Shown: positions 1 through 8,550 of the stretch, piece by piece
Numbering within the stretch: position 1 is the first letter of the stretch
How the letters are laid out: each line of letters begins with the position of its first letter
Assembly: GCA_046295655.1 (NCBI GenBank)
Contig: JBKBMT010000040.1
Coordinates: 1-26,634 of the forward strand
Length of the DNA: 26,634 nucleotides
Reading direction: 5' to 3'
Origin: JBKBMT01 sp046295655
GTDB lineage: Bacteria > Pseudomonadota > Alphaproteobacteria > Rhodobacterales > Rhodobacteraceae
The notes under the pieces: model-generated
Told to the model about the DNA's origin: nothing
Databases searched by the model: none
Seen by the model: only the letters and a program-made list of their open reading frames with translations
Made by a program: the position numbers and the translations under genes

Positions 1-493
<493 letters not shown>

Positions 494-723
494 GCAACAA
501 TCCGCCGCGGTACTTCCCTGACCTTGGGGTTTCGCGTCCGGCCCGATGCGGCGTAAGGCCGGGCGCACCCCATTGCCGCCAGCAAAGCGCGGCAGGCGCC
601 GGCTTGGCAAGAGCGATTGTCACCGCAGAAACCGAAGCAGTTTCGCCCCGACCCGAAGAATGCGGACCGAGGGGCGCGCAACAGGGGATGCGCAGGCCAG
701 CGACCCGGCCTATCGTGGCCGCC

Positions 724-3700
724 ATGAACGAGCCGCGATTCATCCACCTGCGCACCCACAGCGAGCACTCGCTGCTAGAGGGCGCGATCTTCGTCAAGCA
801 GCTGCCGAAACTGGCCCGAAGCGCCCGCATGCCGGCGGTTGCCCTGACCGACACCAACAACCTGTTCGCCGCGCTGGAGTTCTCGGTCGCGGCCATGGCC
901 GAGGGCATCCAGCCCATCGTCGGCTGCCAGATCGCGCTTCGCCATGACCCCGCGCCGCCCGGCGAACGCCCCCGCGCACCGGCGCCGGTGGTGCTGCTGG
1001 CCCAGAACGAGGCCGGCTACCGCAACCTGATGGCGCTCAACTCCTGTCTCTACCTGCGCGACAGCACCGAAGTCCCGCACGTGACGCCGGAAGATCTGGA
1101 GGACCGTTCCGAAGGGCTGATCTGCCTTACCGGGGGCGCCCACGGGCCGCTGGGGCAGTTCATCCGGGCCGGACAGCAGGCGCGGGCCGAGGCACTGGCA
1201 CGGCGGCTGGCGTCCGCCTTTCCCGGCCGGCTCTATGTCGAGCTTCAGCGGCATCCGGGCGAGGACGGCCAGATGGTCGAGGCCGAACGCGAAAGCGAAC
1301 CGGGGCTGATCGCCCTGGCCGACAACCTGGGCCTGCCGCTCGTGGCCACCAATGACGTGCATTTCGCCGCACCGGACATGTACGAGGCGCACGACGCGCT
1401 GCTGTGCATCGCCGACGGCACCTATGTCGATCAGTCCGCCCCGCGCCGGCGCCTGACCCCGCACCACTGCTTCAAGTCCGCCGCGGAGATGACGGCGCTG
1501 TTTGCCGATCTGCCCGAAGCCTGCGCCAACACCGTCGAGATCGCCCGGCGCTGCGCCTTTGCCGTCCCCAAGCGCGCCCCGATCCTGCCGCGCTTTGCGG
1601 AGGACGAGGTCGAGGAACTGCGCCGCCAGTCCTGGGAGGGGCTGCGCGCCCGGCTGTCGGTGATTCCCCATGCCGCTCCGGTCGAGGAATACGAAAGACG
1701 CCTGACCTTCGAGCTCGGCATCATCGAGCGCATGGGTTTCCCCGGCTACTTCCTGATCGTTGCCGACTTCATCAAATGGGCCAAGGCAAGGGGCATTCCC
1801 GTGGGTCCCGGGCGCGGGTCGGGCGCGGGCAGCCTCGTGGCCTATGCCCTCACGATCACCGATCTCGACCCGCTGCGCTATTCGCTGCTGTTCGAGCGGT
1901 TCCTGAACCCCGAACGGGTGTCGATGCCTGACTTCGACATCGATTTCTGCATGGACCGGCGCGAGGAAGTCATCGCCTATGTGCAGGAACGCTACGGCCG
2001 CGACCGGGTGGCGCAGATCATCACCTTCGGCGCGCTGCTGTCCAAGGCGGCGGTCCGCGACGTGGGCCGCGTGCTGCAGCTGTCCTACGGTCAGGTCGAC
2101 CGCCTGGCCAAGATGATCCCGGTCGAGGGGGTCAAGCCGGTCAGCATCGCCAGGGCACTGGCCGAGGAGCCGCGCCTGCGCGAGGCCGCCGCCGCCGAGG
2201 AGGTGGTCAGACGGCTGCTGGAACATGCCGGCTCGATCGAGGGGCTTCTGCGCAATGCCTCGACCCATGCCGCGGGTGTGGTGATCGGCGACCGGCCGCT
2301 GGATCAGCTTGTGCCGCTTTACCGCGACCCGCGGTCAGACATGCCGGCCACCCAGTTCAACATGAAATGGGTGGAGGCTGCCGGCCTGGTGAAGTTCGAC
2401 TTCCTGGGCCTCAAGACGCTGACGGTGATCCAGAACGCGCTGGACCTTCTGCGGGCGCGCGGGATCGAGGTGGACATCGGGTCCGTCCCGCTGGACGATC
2501 CCCGAACCTACGAGCTTTACGCCAGCGCCCGGACCGTGGCGGTGTTCCAGGTCGAAAGCGCGGGGATGATGGATGCGCTGCGGCGCATGAAGCCGACCTG
2601 CATCGAGGATATCGTGGCGCTGGTGGCGCTCTACCGCCCCGGTCCGATGGAGAACATCCCGACCTATTGCGAGGTGAAGAACGGGCTGAGACCGCTTGAA
2701 TCCATACATCCTTCCATCGATCACATCCTGGCCGAGACGCAAGGGATCATCGTCTATCAGGAACAGGTGATGGAGATTGCGCAGGTCATGGCGGGCTATT
2801 CGCTGGGCGGTGCCGACCTGCTGCGCCGGGCCATGGGCAAGAAGATCCCCGAGGAGATGGCGAAGGAGCGGCCGAAGTTCATCGCCGGCGCGGTGGCGAA
2901 CGGCGTGGACGAAAGGAAGGCGGGCGAAGTCTTCGACCTGCTGGAGAAGTTCGCCAACTATGGCTTCAACAAGTCGCACGCGGCCGCCTATGCCGTGGTC
3001 AGCTACCAGACCGCCTGGCTCAAGGCCAACCACCCGGTGGAGTTCATGGCCGCGGTGATGAACTGCGACATCCACCTGACCGACAAGCTGGCCATCTACA
3101 AGCGCGAGGTGGACCGGATGGGCATCGAGATGGTGCCGCCCTGCGTCAACCGGTCGGGTGCTGCCTTCACCGTCTCGGAGGGCCGGATCGTCTATGCCCT
3201 GGGCGCGATCAAGAACGTCGGGGTCGAGGCGATGCGGATGATCGAGACCGCACGCGGCGACCGTCCCTTTTCCGATCTGGCCGATCTTGCCGCCCGGGTG
3301 GATCTGCGCAGGATCGGCAAGCGGTCGCTCGAGATGCTGGCCCGGGCCGGCGCCTTCGACGGGTTGGAGCGCAACCGGGCCCGGGTGTTTGAGGCGGTCG
3401 AGGGGTTGATGGCCCATTCGGCCGCCATCCACGACGCCCGCAACTCGGCTCAGGTCTCGCTGTTCGGCGAGGCAGGAGCCGACCTTCCGCCGCCGCGCCT
3501 GGGCAGCCGCGACGACTGGCTGCCGGTCGAACGGCTGGCGCAGGAGCATCAGGCGATCGGCTTCTACCTGTCGGGCCATCCGCTGGACGACTGGATGCCC
3601 AGCCTGAAACGGCGCGGGATCATCACGCTTGCGGAGCTGCGCCAGCGGGCCGACCGGGGGCCGGTCGTGGCCCGGATCGCAGGCTCGGTCGGCACGCGCG

Positions 3701-4167
3701 AGGAACGCAAGTCGGCGCGCGGCAACCGCTTTGCCTTCGTCCGGCTTTCGGACCCGACCGGACTTTACGAGGTGACGGTGTTCTCCGACGTGCTCGAGCC
3801 CGCGCGGGCCTGGCTGGAGCCGGGCATGGCGGTCACGCTGACCGTCGAGGCAACGGCCGAGGGCGAGGAGCTGAAGCTTCTGGCCCGGGCGGTCCAGCCG
3901 GTCGAGGCTGTCGCCGACAAGGCCGCGCCGACCGGGCTCCGGGTCCATCTGGAAAGCGGCGCGGCGGCCGCATCGGTTGCGGCGGTGCTGGCCCGGATCT
4001 GCGAGACCGCGGCACGGGTGCCCGAGGCGCCGGTGATCGTCTGCATCGCCGATCCCGGCTCGGGACGCGAGATCGACATCGAACTGCCGCGGTCCTATCC
4101 GGTCAATCCGCAGGTCAAGGGTGCGCTGAAGGCGGTGACGGGCGTTCTGGCGGTGGAGGAACTGTGA
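724..4167 (+). CDS. dnaE: DNA polymerase III subunit alpha (replicative)
   Basis: This is the catalytic subunit of the replicative polymerase, 1147 residues from the ATG at 724. An upstream TTG at 604 would add 40 residues that do not look like the family, so ATG 724 is preferred. An N-terminal PHP domain comes first (about residues 1-250; THSEHSLLEGA near the start). The polymerase core has GPGRGSGAGSLVAY in the fingers/palm region, catalytic Asp403 and Asp405 in PDFDIDF, and the third catalytic Asp559 in KFDFLGL. A helix-hairpin-helix region (RIGKRSLEMLARAGA) follows. QVSLFG at residues 910-915 is a good internal beta-clamp binding motif. An OB-fold region (EERKSARGNRFAFVRLSDPTG) lies near the C terminus. 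Length, N terminus and clamp motif favour DnaE1 over the error-prone DnaE2/ImuC. The stop overlaps the next gene by four bases. Confidence 0.95.
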   Translation: MNEPRFIHLRTHSEHSLLEGAIFVKQLPKLARSARMPAVALTDTNNLFAALEFSVAAMAEGIQPIVGCQIALRHDPAPPGERPRAPAPVVLLAQNEAGYRNLMALNSCLYLRDSTEVPHVTPEDLEDRSEGLICLTGGAHGPLGQFIRAGQQARAEALARRLASAFPGRLYVELQRHPGEDGQMVEAERESEPGLIALADNLGLPLVATNDVHFAAPDMYEAHDALLCIADGTYVDQSAPRRRLTPHHCFKSAAEMTALFADLPEACANTVEIARRCAFAVPKRAPILPRFAEDEVEELRRQSWEGLRARLSVIPHAAPVEEYERRLTFELGIIERMGFPGYFLIVADFIKWAKARGIPVGPGRGSGAGSLVAYALTITDLDPLRYSLLFERFLNPERVSMPDFDIDFCMDRREEVIAYVQERYGRDRVAQIITFGALLSKAAVRDVGRVLQLSYGQVDRLAKMIPVEGVKPVSIARALAEEPRLREAAAAEEVVRRLLEHAGSIEGLLRNASTHAAGVVIGDRPLDQLVPLYRDPRSDMPATQFNMKWVEAAGLVKFDFLGLKTLTVIQNALDLLRARGIEVDIGSVPLDDPRTYELYASARTVAVFQVESAGMMDALRRMKPTCIEDIVALVALYRPGPMENIPTYCEVKNGLRPLESIHPSIDHILAETQGIIVYQEQVMEIAQVMAGYSLGGADLLRRAMGKKIPEEMAKERPKFIAGAVANGVDERKAGEVFDLLEKFANYGFNKSHAAAYAVVSYQTAWLKANHPVEFMAAVMNCDIHLTDKLAIYKREVDRMGIEMVPPCVNRSGAAFTVSEGRIVYALGAIKNVGVEAMRMIETARGDRPFSDLADLAARVDLRRIGKRSLEMLARAGAFDGLERNRARVFEAVEGLMAHSAAIHDARNSAQVSLFGEAGADLPPPRLGSRDDWLPVERLAQEHQAIGFYLSGHPLDDWMPSLKRRGIITLAELRQRADRGPVVARIAGSVGTREERKSARGNRFAFVRLSDPTGLYEVTVFSDVLEPARAWLEPGMAVTLTVEATAEGEELKLLARAVQPVEAVADKAAPTGLRVHLESGAAAASVAAVLARICETAARVPEAPVIVCIADPGSGREIDIELPRSYPVNPQVKGALKAVTGVLAVEEL

Positions 4168-5249
4168 GCCACTGGGATTTCGCCATCGTCGGCGGCGGGG
4201 TGGCCGGCGTCACCGCCGCGGCGGCGCTGTCCGAATTCGGATCGGTGCTGCTGCTCGAGGCAGAGACGGCGCTCGGCTATCATGCCTCGGGCCGGTCCGC
4301 GGCCCTGTACGAACCGCAATACGGCAAGCCGGCGGTGCGGGAGCTGTCGCTGGCCACCGGCCCGGCCCTGCGGACGGCCGGTGTCCTGTCGCCGCGCGGG
4401 CTTCTGATGGTTGCCGGGCCGGATCTGGCCGAGGCGTTCGAGGCCGACCGCGCCGCGATGCAGCTTGACCGGCTGTCCCCGGACGAGGCTGTGGCCATGG
4501 TCCCCGTGCTCCGGCGCGCGGCGGTGGCGCTTGCCGCGCACCATCCCGATGCCTGGGACATCGACACCGACCTCTGGATCCAGACGAACGCACGCCGCGC
4601 CCGGGCGCAGGGCGCCCGGATCGAGACAGGTGCACGGGTTGACACCATCAGGCGCGTCCGAGAGGGCTGGGAGATCGCGGCCGGCGGGCAGACCCATGCC
4701 GTGCGCCTGCTCGTCAACGCCGCCGGCGCCTGGGTCGGGGCGGTCGCGGCCATGGCCGGGATCGAAGGGCCGCAGTTCCGCCCTTGCCGCCGGTCCATGG
4801 CGCGCATCCCGGCACCCGAGGGCCACGACGTCCGCGGCTGGCCGATGCTGTTCGGCCCCGGCGAGGACTGGTATGCCAAGCCCGATGCCGGCGCGCTGAT
4901 CGTCTCGCCCGCCGAGGAGGATCCGGTCGAGCCGCACGATGCCTGGGCCGACGACATGGTCCTTGCCGAGGGGCTGGCGCGCTACGAGGCGATGGTCACG
5001 GCGCCGGTGACACGTCTGATCGGATCATGGGCCGGTCTGCGCACCTTTGCCCCCGACCGGGTGCTGGTGATCGGCCGCGATCCGGCCGATCCGGACTTCT
5101 TCTGGCTGGCGGGACAGGGCGGCTACGGATTCCAGACCTCGGCCGCGGCGGCGCGTCTGTGCGCCGACCTGATCGCGGGCCGGGCCCCCGAACTGGACCG
5201 GGCGACGGTCGCCGCCCTCTCGCCCGCACGTTTCGCAACTGCATCTTGA
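4164..5249 (+). CDS. FAD-dependent amine/amino-acid oxidoreductase (DAO family, DauA-like)
   Basis: This is a 361-residue flavoprotein of the D-amino-acid oxidase/glycine oxidase superfamily. These enzymes oxidise amino acids or amines to imino products and pass electrons to oxygen or a quinone. An N-terminal Rossmann dinucleotide motif (VGGGVAG, residues 9-15) is followed by the acidic residue that binds the FAD ribose (LLLEAE). GYHASGRSAALYEPQYG is characteristic of the D-arginine dehydrogenase-like branch. The C terminus has the second FAD-contact segment (WLAGQGGYGFQTS). The GTG start at 4164 overlaps the dnaE stop in a GTGA, indicating translational coupling. The exact substrate cannot be read from sequence. 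The neighbouring polymerase gives no metabolic clue. Confidence 0.8.
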   Translation: MSHWDFAIVGGGVAGVTAAAALSEFGSVLLLEAETALGYHASGRSAALYEPQYGKPAVRELSLATGPALRTAGVLSPRGLLMVAGPDLAEAFEADRAAMQLDRLSPDEAVAMVPVLRRAAVALAAHHPDAWDIDTDLWIQTNARRARAQGARIETGARVDTIRRVREGWEIAAGGQTHAVRLLVNAAGAWVGAVAAMAGIEGPQFRPCRRSMARIPAPEGHDVRGWPMLFGPGEDWYAKPDAGALIVSPAEEDPVEPHDAWADDMVLAEGLARYEAMVTAPVTRLIGSWAGLRTFAPDRVLVIGRDPADPDFFWLAGQGGYGFQTSAAAARLCADLIAGRAPELDRATVAALSPARFATAS

Positions 5250-5259
5250 CCTGCGTCAA
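5246..5259. promoter_or_regulatory. Candidate FNR/CRP-family operator
   Basis: The sequence TTGAC-CTGC-GTCAA is a perfect inverted repeat. It extends by one more base on each side to six-base arms (5245-5260). It fits the FNR/DNR/NnrR-type pattern TTGAT-N4-ATCAA with one symmetric change. Its centre is about 62 bases before the ATG of the AhpD-like gene at 5315. That leaves room for the class II position near -41.5 and a leader of about 20 bases. It overlaps the stop codon of the upstream flavoprotein gene. The role is inferred. Confidence 0.5.
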
Positions 5260-5314
5260 GGCGCGGCGATGGCGGGCGTGGTCGCAAGGGTCGGAGCCAA
5301 GCGAAGGAGGCGAC

Positions 5315-5656
5315 ATGTCCGGCTGGACCGAAAAGAACGCGCGCATGCGCGACGAGTTGCGGGTGCTGAACCGCACCATCCCCGAAACCACGAAGGGCTT
5401 TGCCGCGCTGTCAAAGGCAGTCAAGGACGGCGGTGTGCTCGACCTCAAGACCAAGGAATTCGTGGCTCTCGGCATCTCGATCGCGATGCGCTGCGAGGCC
5501 TGCATCGGATTTCACGTCGAGGCGCTGGCCAAGGCCGGTGCCAGCCGCGAGGAGGTGGGGGACGTCCTGGCGATGGCGGTGCAGATGGGCGGGGGGCCGT
5601 CGCTGATGTATGCCGCCAAGGCGCTGGCCTGCTGGGACGAGGTCACCGCCGCCTGA
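5315..5656 (+). CDS. Carboxymuconolactone decarboxylase-family (AhpD-like) protein
   Basis: This 113-residue protein has the AhpD-like all-helical fold signature. The thiol pair Cys60-Glu-Ala-Cys63 is followed by Phe-His67, giving the CxxC-x3-H pattern of alkylhydroperoxidase relatives. Members use the cysteine pair in peroxide reduction or thiol-disulfide exchange; others are gamma-carboxymuconolactone decarboxylases, which usually lack the CxxC. The CxxC here favours a redox role. The start ATG at 5315 has a strong AAGGAGG ribosome site at 5304-5310. An FNR-type palindrome lies just upstream, which would tie expression to oxygen or nitric-oxide status. The gene stands alone between the flavoprotein and the GH25 lipoprotein. 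Substrate and partner are unknown. Confidence 0.85.
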   Translation: MSGWTEKNARMRDELRVLNRTIPETTKGFAALSKAVKDGGVLDLKTKEFVALGISIAMRCEACIGFHVEALAKAGASREEVGDVLAMAVQMGGGPSLMYAAKALACWDEVTAA

Positions 5657-5735
5657 GGCGATCACATCCGCGCCAGCGCCGGGTGACAGGACGCGGACCC
5701 TGTGCGAGACGGGTGAAAACCCTCGAGCAGATCCG

Positions 5736-6515
5736 ATGATCCGTGCCGTCCTGCTGATTGCCGTTGCGCTTGGTCTTGCCGCCTGCGCCCGTCAGCCCGC
5801 GCCGCCCAGGCCGGCGGCGCCTGTCACCTTCACGGCACCGCAGTTCGGCGACTACAAGCCGGTGGACTGGCCGGGCCGACGACCGACCGACTATGCGATC
5901 CACGGCCTCGACGTGTCGCGCTGGCAACCCGAGATCGACTGGCGGGCAGCCCAGGCGGGCGGGGTTTCCTTCGTGTTCATCAAGGCGACCGAGGGCGGCG
6001 ACCACCTTGACCCCCGGTTCGAGATGCATTGGCAGGGGGCCAGGGCCGCCGGCATCCCGCGGGGCGCCTATCACTTCTATTTCTTCTGCCGCACGCCCGA
6101 GGAGAACGCCCGCTGGTTCATCCGGAATGTCCCGCGAGAGCCAGGGGCGCTGCCGCCGGTGCTGGACATGGAATGGACACGGTCGCGCAACTGCCCGCAG
6201 CGCCCGGACGGCGCGACGGTGCGCGAGGCGGCGCGGCGGTTCCTCGGCATCGTCGGCGCGCATTACGGGCAGCGGCCGATCATCTACACCACGCCCGACT
6301 TCTATCGCGACACCGGCATCGGGGAGGTCAACGCCGAATTCTGGCTGCGCTCGGTCGCCGACCATCCTTCGACGGTCTATCCCGGTCAGGCCTGGACGTT
6401 CTGGCAGTATACCGGCACCGGCGGCGTTCCGGGGGTGTCCGGCCCGGTGGACATCAACGTGTTCCGAGGCAATCCCGGCCAGTGGGCCCAGTGGCTTACC
6501 GCCCGGCGGCAGTAG
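5736..6515 (+). CDS. Glycoside hydrolase family 25 (lysozyme-type muramidase) lipoprotein
   Basis: This 259-residue protein is a probable N-acetylmuramidase that cuts the glycan strand of peptidoglycan. The N terminus is a lipoprotein signal peptide with lipobox LAAC and Cys17 as the lipidated residue, followed by a Pro/Ala-rich linker. The GH25 barrel begins at GLDVSRWQ (Asp59). The catalytic pair is in VLDMEW (Asp144 and Glu146), and the family's C-terminal FWQYT and a DINVF segment are present. Start ATG 5736 is chosen because it gives a complete signal peptide. The lipidated form implies anchoring to the inner or outer membrane facing the periplasm. Its last 20 bases overlap the end of the convergent amidotransferase gene. 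A role in cell-wall remodelling is inferred. Confidence 0.88.
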   Translation: MIRAVLLIAVALGLAACARQPAPPRPAAPVTFTAPQFGDYKPVDWPGRRPTDYAIHGLDVSRWQPEIDWRAAQAGGVSFVFIKATEGGDHLDPRFEMHWQGARAAGIPRGAYHFYFFCRTPEENARWFIRNVPREPGALPPVLDMEWTRSRNCPQRPDGATVREAARRFLGIVGAHYGQRPIIYTTPDFYRDTGIGEVNAEFWLRSVADHPSTVYPGQAWTFWQYTGTGGVPGVSGPVDINVFRGNPGQWAQWLTARRQ

Positions 6516-7215
6516 CCGCCCGGGCCGTCTCGAGGAACCCGACGATGCCGCGGGCGATCCGGTCGCGCTCGGCCGGGCGGTCGAGCGAGGCGCGCGCCGT
6601 CTCGATCACCGGCGCAGGAAGGGCGTCGGCATATTCGCGGACCAGGTCGGCCATGAAGTCGTCGGTGAATTCCGGGTGGTATTGCGTGGTCAGCAGATGC
6701 GCCCCGAGGCGCAGCCCGGCATGCGGGCAGCCGGGCCCGGCGGCCACCGGCGCGATGCCGGCGGGCAGACGCGTGACCTGTTCCTTGTGCGCGGCGTAAA
6801 GCCGGATCGGCCCGGGCTCGATCCCCGGCACGGGCGCATCCAGCCGGCTGTCCACCCCGCCGATGGCCCAGCCGCCGGGGTTCGGGCCGACCTCGCCGCC
6901 GAGTGCCCGCGCCACGGCCTGATGCCCGAAACAGGCGCCATAGACCGGCACGCCCCCCGTCACCAGATCGCGCAGCAGCGCCAGCAGGCGGCCGATCCAC
7001 GGATCCGGGTCATTGACCGAGGACGGACTGCCGGTGACAATGGCCGCATCGAAGCTGCCGCCCTCCGGGAAGGCACCGTGCTTGACCGCATGCAGCTCGA
7101 ACCGCCAGTCCGGCCGCAGTGGCGCAAGCAGCGCCCGCCACTTCTCGCCCTCGTCCGGGTGCCGCCGGGCAAAGGCGCTGTCGTCGGTATTTGCATCCAG
7201 CACCGCGATGCGCAT
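6496..7215 (-). CDS. Class I glutamine amidotransferase-like hydrolase
   Basis: This 239-residue protein has the class I glutaminase triad: nucleophile Cys95 in GACFGHQ, and His180 and Glu182 in YHPEF. It resembles stand-alone GMP-synthase-like amidotransferase domains, without a synthetase domain. Members release ammonia from glutamine or hydrolyse gamma-glutamyl amide bonds. The start ATG at 7215 faces the P450 operon across a 69-base divergent gap. Aniline-degradation systems pair a protein of this superfamily (AtdA2-type) with a glutamine-synthetase-like ligase, and such a ligase lies two genes away on the other strand. A role as gamma-glutamyl-amide hydrolase is therefore a reasonable inference. 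The GuaA-like active-site motif differs from the PuuD type, so this is not certain. Confidence 0.85.
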   Translation of the reverse strand: MRIAVLDANTDDSAFARRHPDEGEKWRALLAPLRPDWRFELHAVKHGAFPEGGSFDAAIVTGSPSSVNDPDPWIGRLLALLRDLVTGGVPVYGACFGHQAVARALGGEVGPNPGGWAIGGVDSRLDAPVPGIEPGPIRLYAAHKEQVTRLPAGIAPVAAGPGCPHAGLRLGAHLLTTQYHPEFTDDFMADLVREYADALPAPVIETARASLDRPAERDRIARGIVGFLETARAATAAGR

Positions 7216-7224
7216 CGGTCTTTA

Positions 7225-7253
7225 CCCGTTTCTGAACATGTGCACTATACGGG
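7225..7253. promoter_or_regulatory. Candidate divergent promoter/operator between amidotransferase and P450 operon
   Basis: The 69-base gap between the two start codons contains an inverted repeat with arms CCCGT (7225-7229) and ACGGG (7249-7253). A TATACG at 7246-7251 could be a -10 element for the P450 operon. No convincing -35 box is visible. The arrangement would allow one regulator to control both directions. It is a weak prediction from pattern alone. Confidence 0.28.
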
Positions 7254-7284
7254 ACTGGGCCATGCCCGGGCAAGGGAGGGTGCG

Positions 7285-8541
7285 ATGCCGGTATGGGTGC
7301 CGCGGGATGACGGCCATGCCGATCTGGGCAGCCACGACAGCTTCACCGACGGCCCGCCGCACAACACCTTCGCGCGCCTGCGGCGCGAGGCGCCGCTGCA
7401 CTGGTCCGACTGGCCGGGCGGGCGCGGCTTCTGGTCGGTGACGCGCCACGCCGACATCACCGACCTGATCCGCCAGACCGATCTGCTGTCCTCGGCCCAC
7501 GGCATCCGCATCGAGGACCAGACCGAGGAAGAGGTCGAGGCCCGCCGCACCTTCCAGGAAACCGACGGCGAGCGGCAAATGCGCACCCGGGTCAAGGTCG
7601 CCCGCGCCTTCTCGCGCCCGGTCGTCGCCGGGTTCGAGCCGCAGATCCGCGCGCTGTGTGCGGAGATCCTCGAGGCGGCGCTGGAGAAGGGAACCTTCGA
7701 CGCCACCAGGGAGGTTGCGCGCCAGCTGCCGATGCGGATGCTGGGGCGGATCATGGGGCTGCCCGATGCCGATCTGCCCTGGCTGGTCGAGAAGGGCGAT
7801 GCGCTGATCGCCAACACCGACCCCGATTTCACCACCCATGTCCTGGACCGGATGACCACCGACGAGTTCCGGCTGATGCCGTTCAACTCGCCGGCCGGGG
7901 CCGAGCTTTACCTCTATGCCCGCGATCTGATGGCCGAGCGGGCGCGGCGGGGCGAGACCGGGGGCGTGCTCGACATGATCCGCGCGCCGGGGCCGGATGG
8001 CGAGGCGATGTCGGACCTGGAGTTCCGCAACGTCTTCTGCCTGCTGGTCGCGGCCGGGAACGACACCACACGCTATTCCATCGCCGCCGGTCTCCATGCC
8101 CTTGCCCATCAGCCCGGGCTTCTTGAGACCCTGCGGGCCGGCGGGGCGGACGAGACCGCGGCCGACGAGATCATCCGCTGGGCCACGCCCACGCTCTATT
8201 TCCGCCGCACCGCGATGCGGGAATTCGAGATGCACGGCCGAACGGTGCGGGCGGGCGACAAGGTGGTCTACTGGTTCGTTTCGGCCAACCGTGACGAGAC
8301 GGTGTTCGAAGACCCGTTCCGCGTCGATCTGGCGCGCAGTCCGAACCGGCACCTCAGTTTCGGCCAGGGCGGGCCGCATGTCTGTCTGGGCATGTGGCTG
8401 GCGCGGCTGGAGGTGCGGGTGCTGTTCCAGGAGCTGGCCCGCCGGATCCGGGCCATCGAGCCCGCCGGCGAGGCGCGATTCCTGCGGTCGAACTTCATCG
8501 GCGGGATCAAGGAACTGCCGGTCCGCGTCATACCCGTCTGA
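7285..8541 (+). CDS. Cytochrome P450 monooxygenase
   Basis: This 418-residue soluble class I bacterial P450 has all core motifs. The I-helix oxygen-activation motif is AGNDT (residues 257-261). The ExxR pair is Glu295/Arg298 in EIIR. The heme-binding loop FGQGGPHVC gives the axial thiolate Cys367. There is no membrane anchor, as expected for the bacterial type, which takes electrons from a ferredoxin. A 2Fe-2S ferredoxin lies two genes downstream in the same operon. Start ATG 7285 follows GGGAGG; the frame is open far upstream but only by antisense coincidence with its neighbours. It is followed after nine bases by a glutamine-synthetase-like gene. P450, GS-like and ferredoxin genes together recall cyclic-amine (piperidine/morpholine) degradation loci. 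The substrate remains unknown. Confidence 0.95.
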   Translation: MPVWVPRDDGHADLGSHDSFTDGPPHNTFARLRREAPLHWSDWPGGRGFWSVTRHADITDLIRQTDLLSSAHGIRIEDQTEEEVEARRTFQETDGERQMRTRVKVARAFSRPVVAGFEPQIRALCAEILEAALEKGTFDATREVARQLPMRMLGRIMGLPDADLPWLVEKGDALIANTDPDFTTHVLDRMTTDEFRLMPFNSPAGAELYLYARDLMAERARRGETGGVLDMIRAPGPDGEAMSDLEFRNVFCLLVAAGNDTTRYSIAAGLHALAHQPGLLETLRAGGADETAADEIIRWATPTLYFRRTAMREFEMHGRTVRAGDKVVYWFVSANRDETVFEDPFRVDLARSPNRHLSFGQGGPHVCLGMWLARLEVRVLFQELARRIRAIEPAGEARFLRSNFIGGIKELPVRVIPV

Positions 8542-8550
8542 GGAGGCCCC

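Noticed and set aside
604..723. TTG start giving dnaE a 40-residue N-terminal extension
   Set aside because: The extension does not resemble the family. DnaE N termini begin close to the FIHLR segment just after the ATG at 724.
5758..7284. Long open frame running upstream of the P450 start, which would make a protein of over 900 residues
   Set aside because: It lies out of frame over the GH25 gene and antisense to the amidotransferase gene. The P450 homology begins at the ATG at 7285 after a good ribosome site. The open frame is a high-GC artefact.
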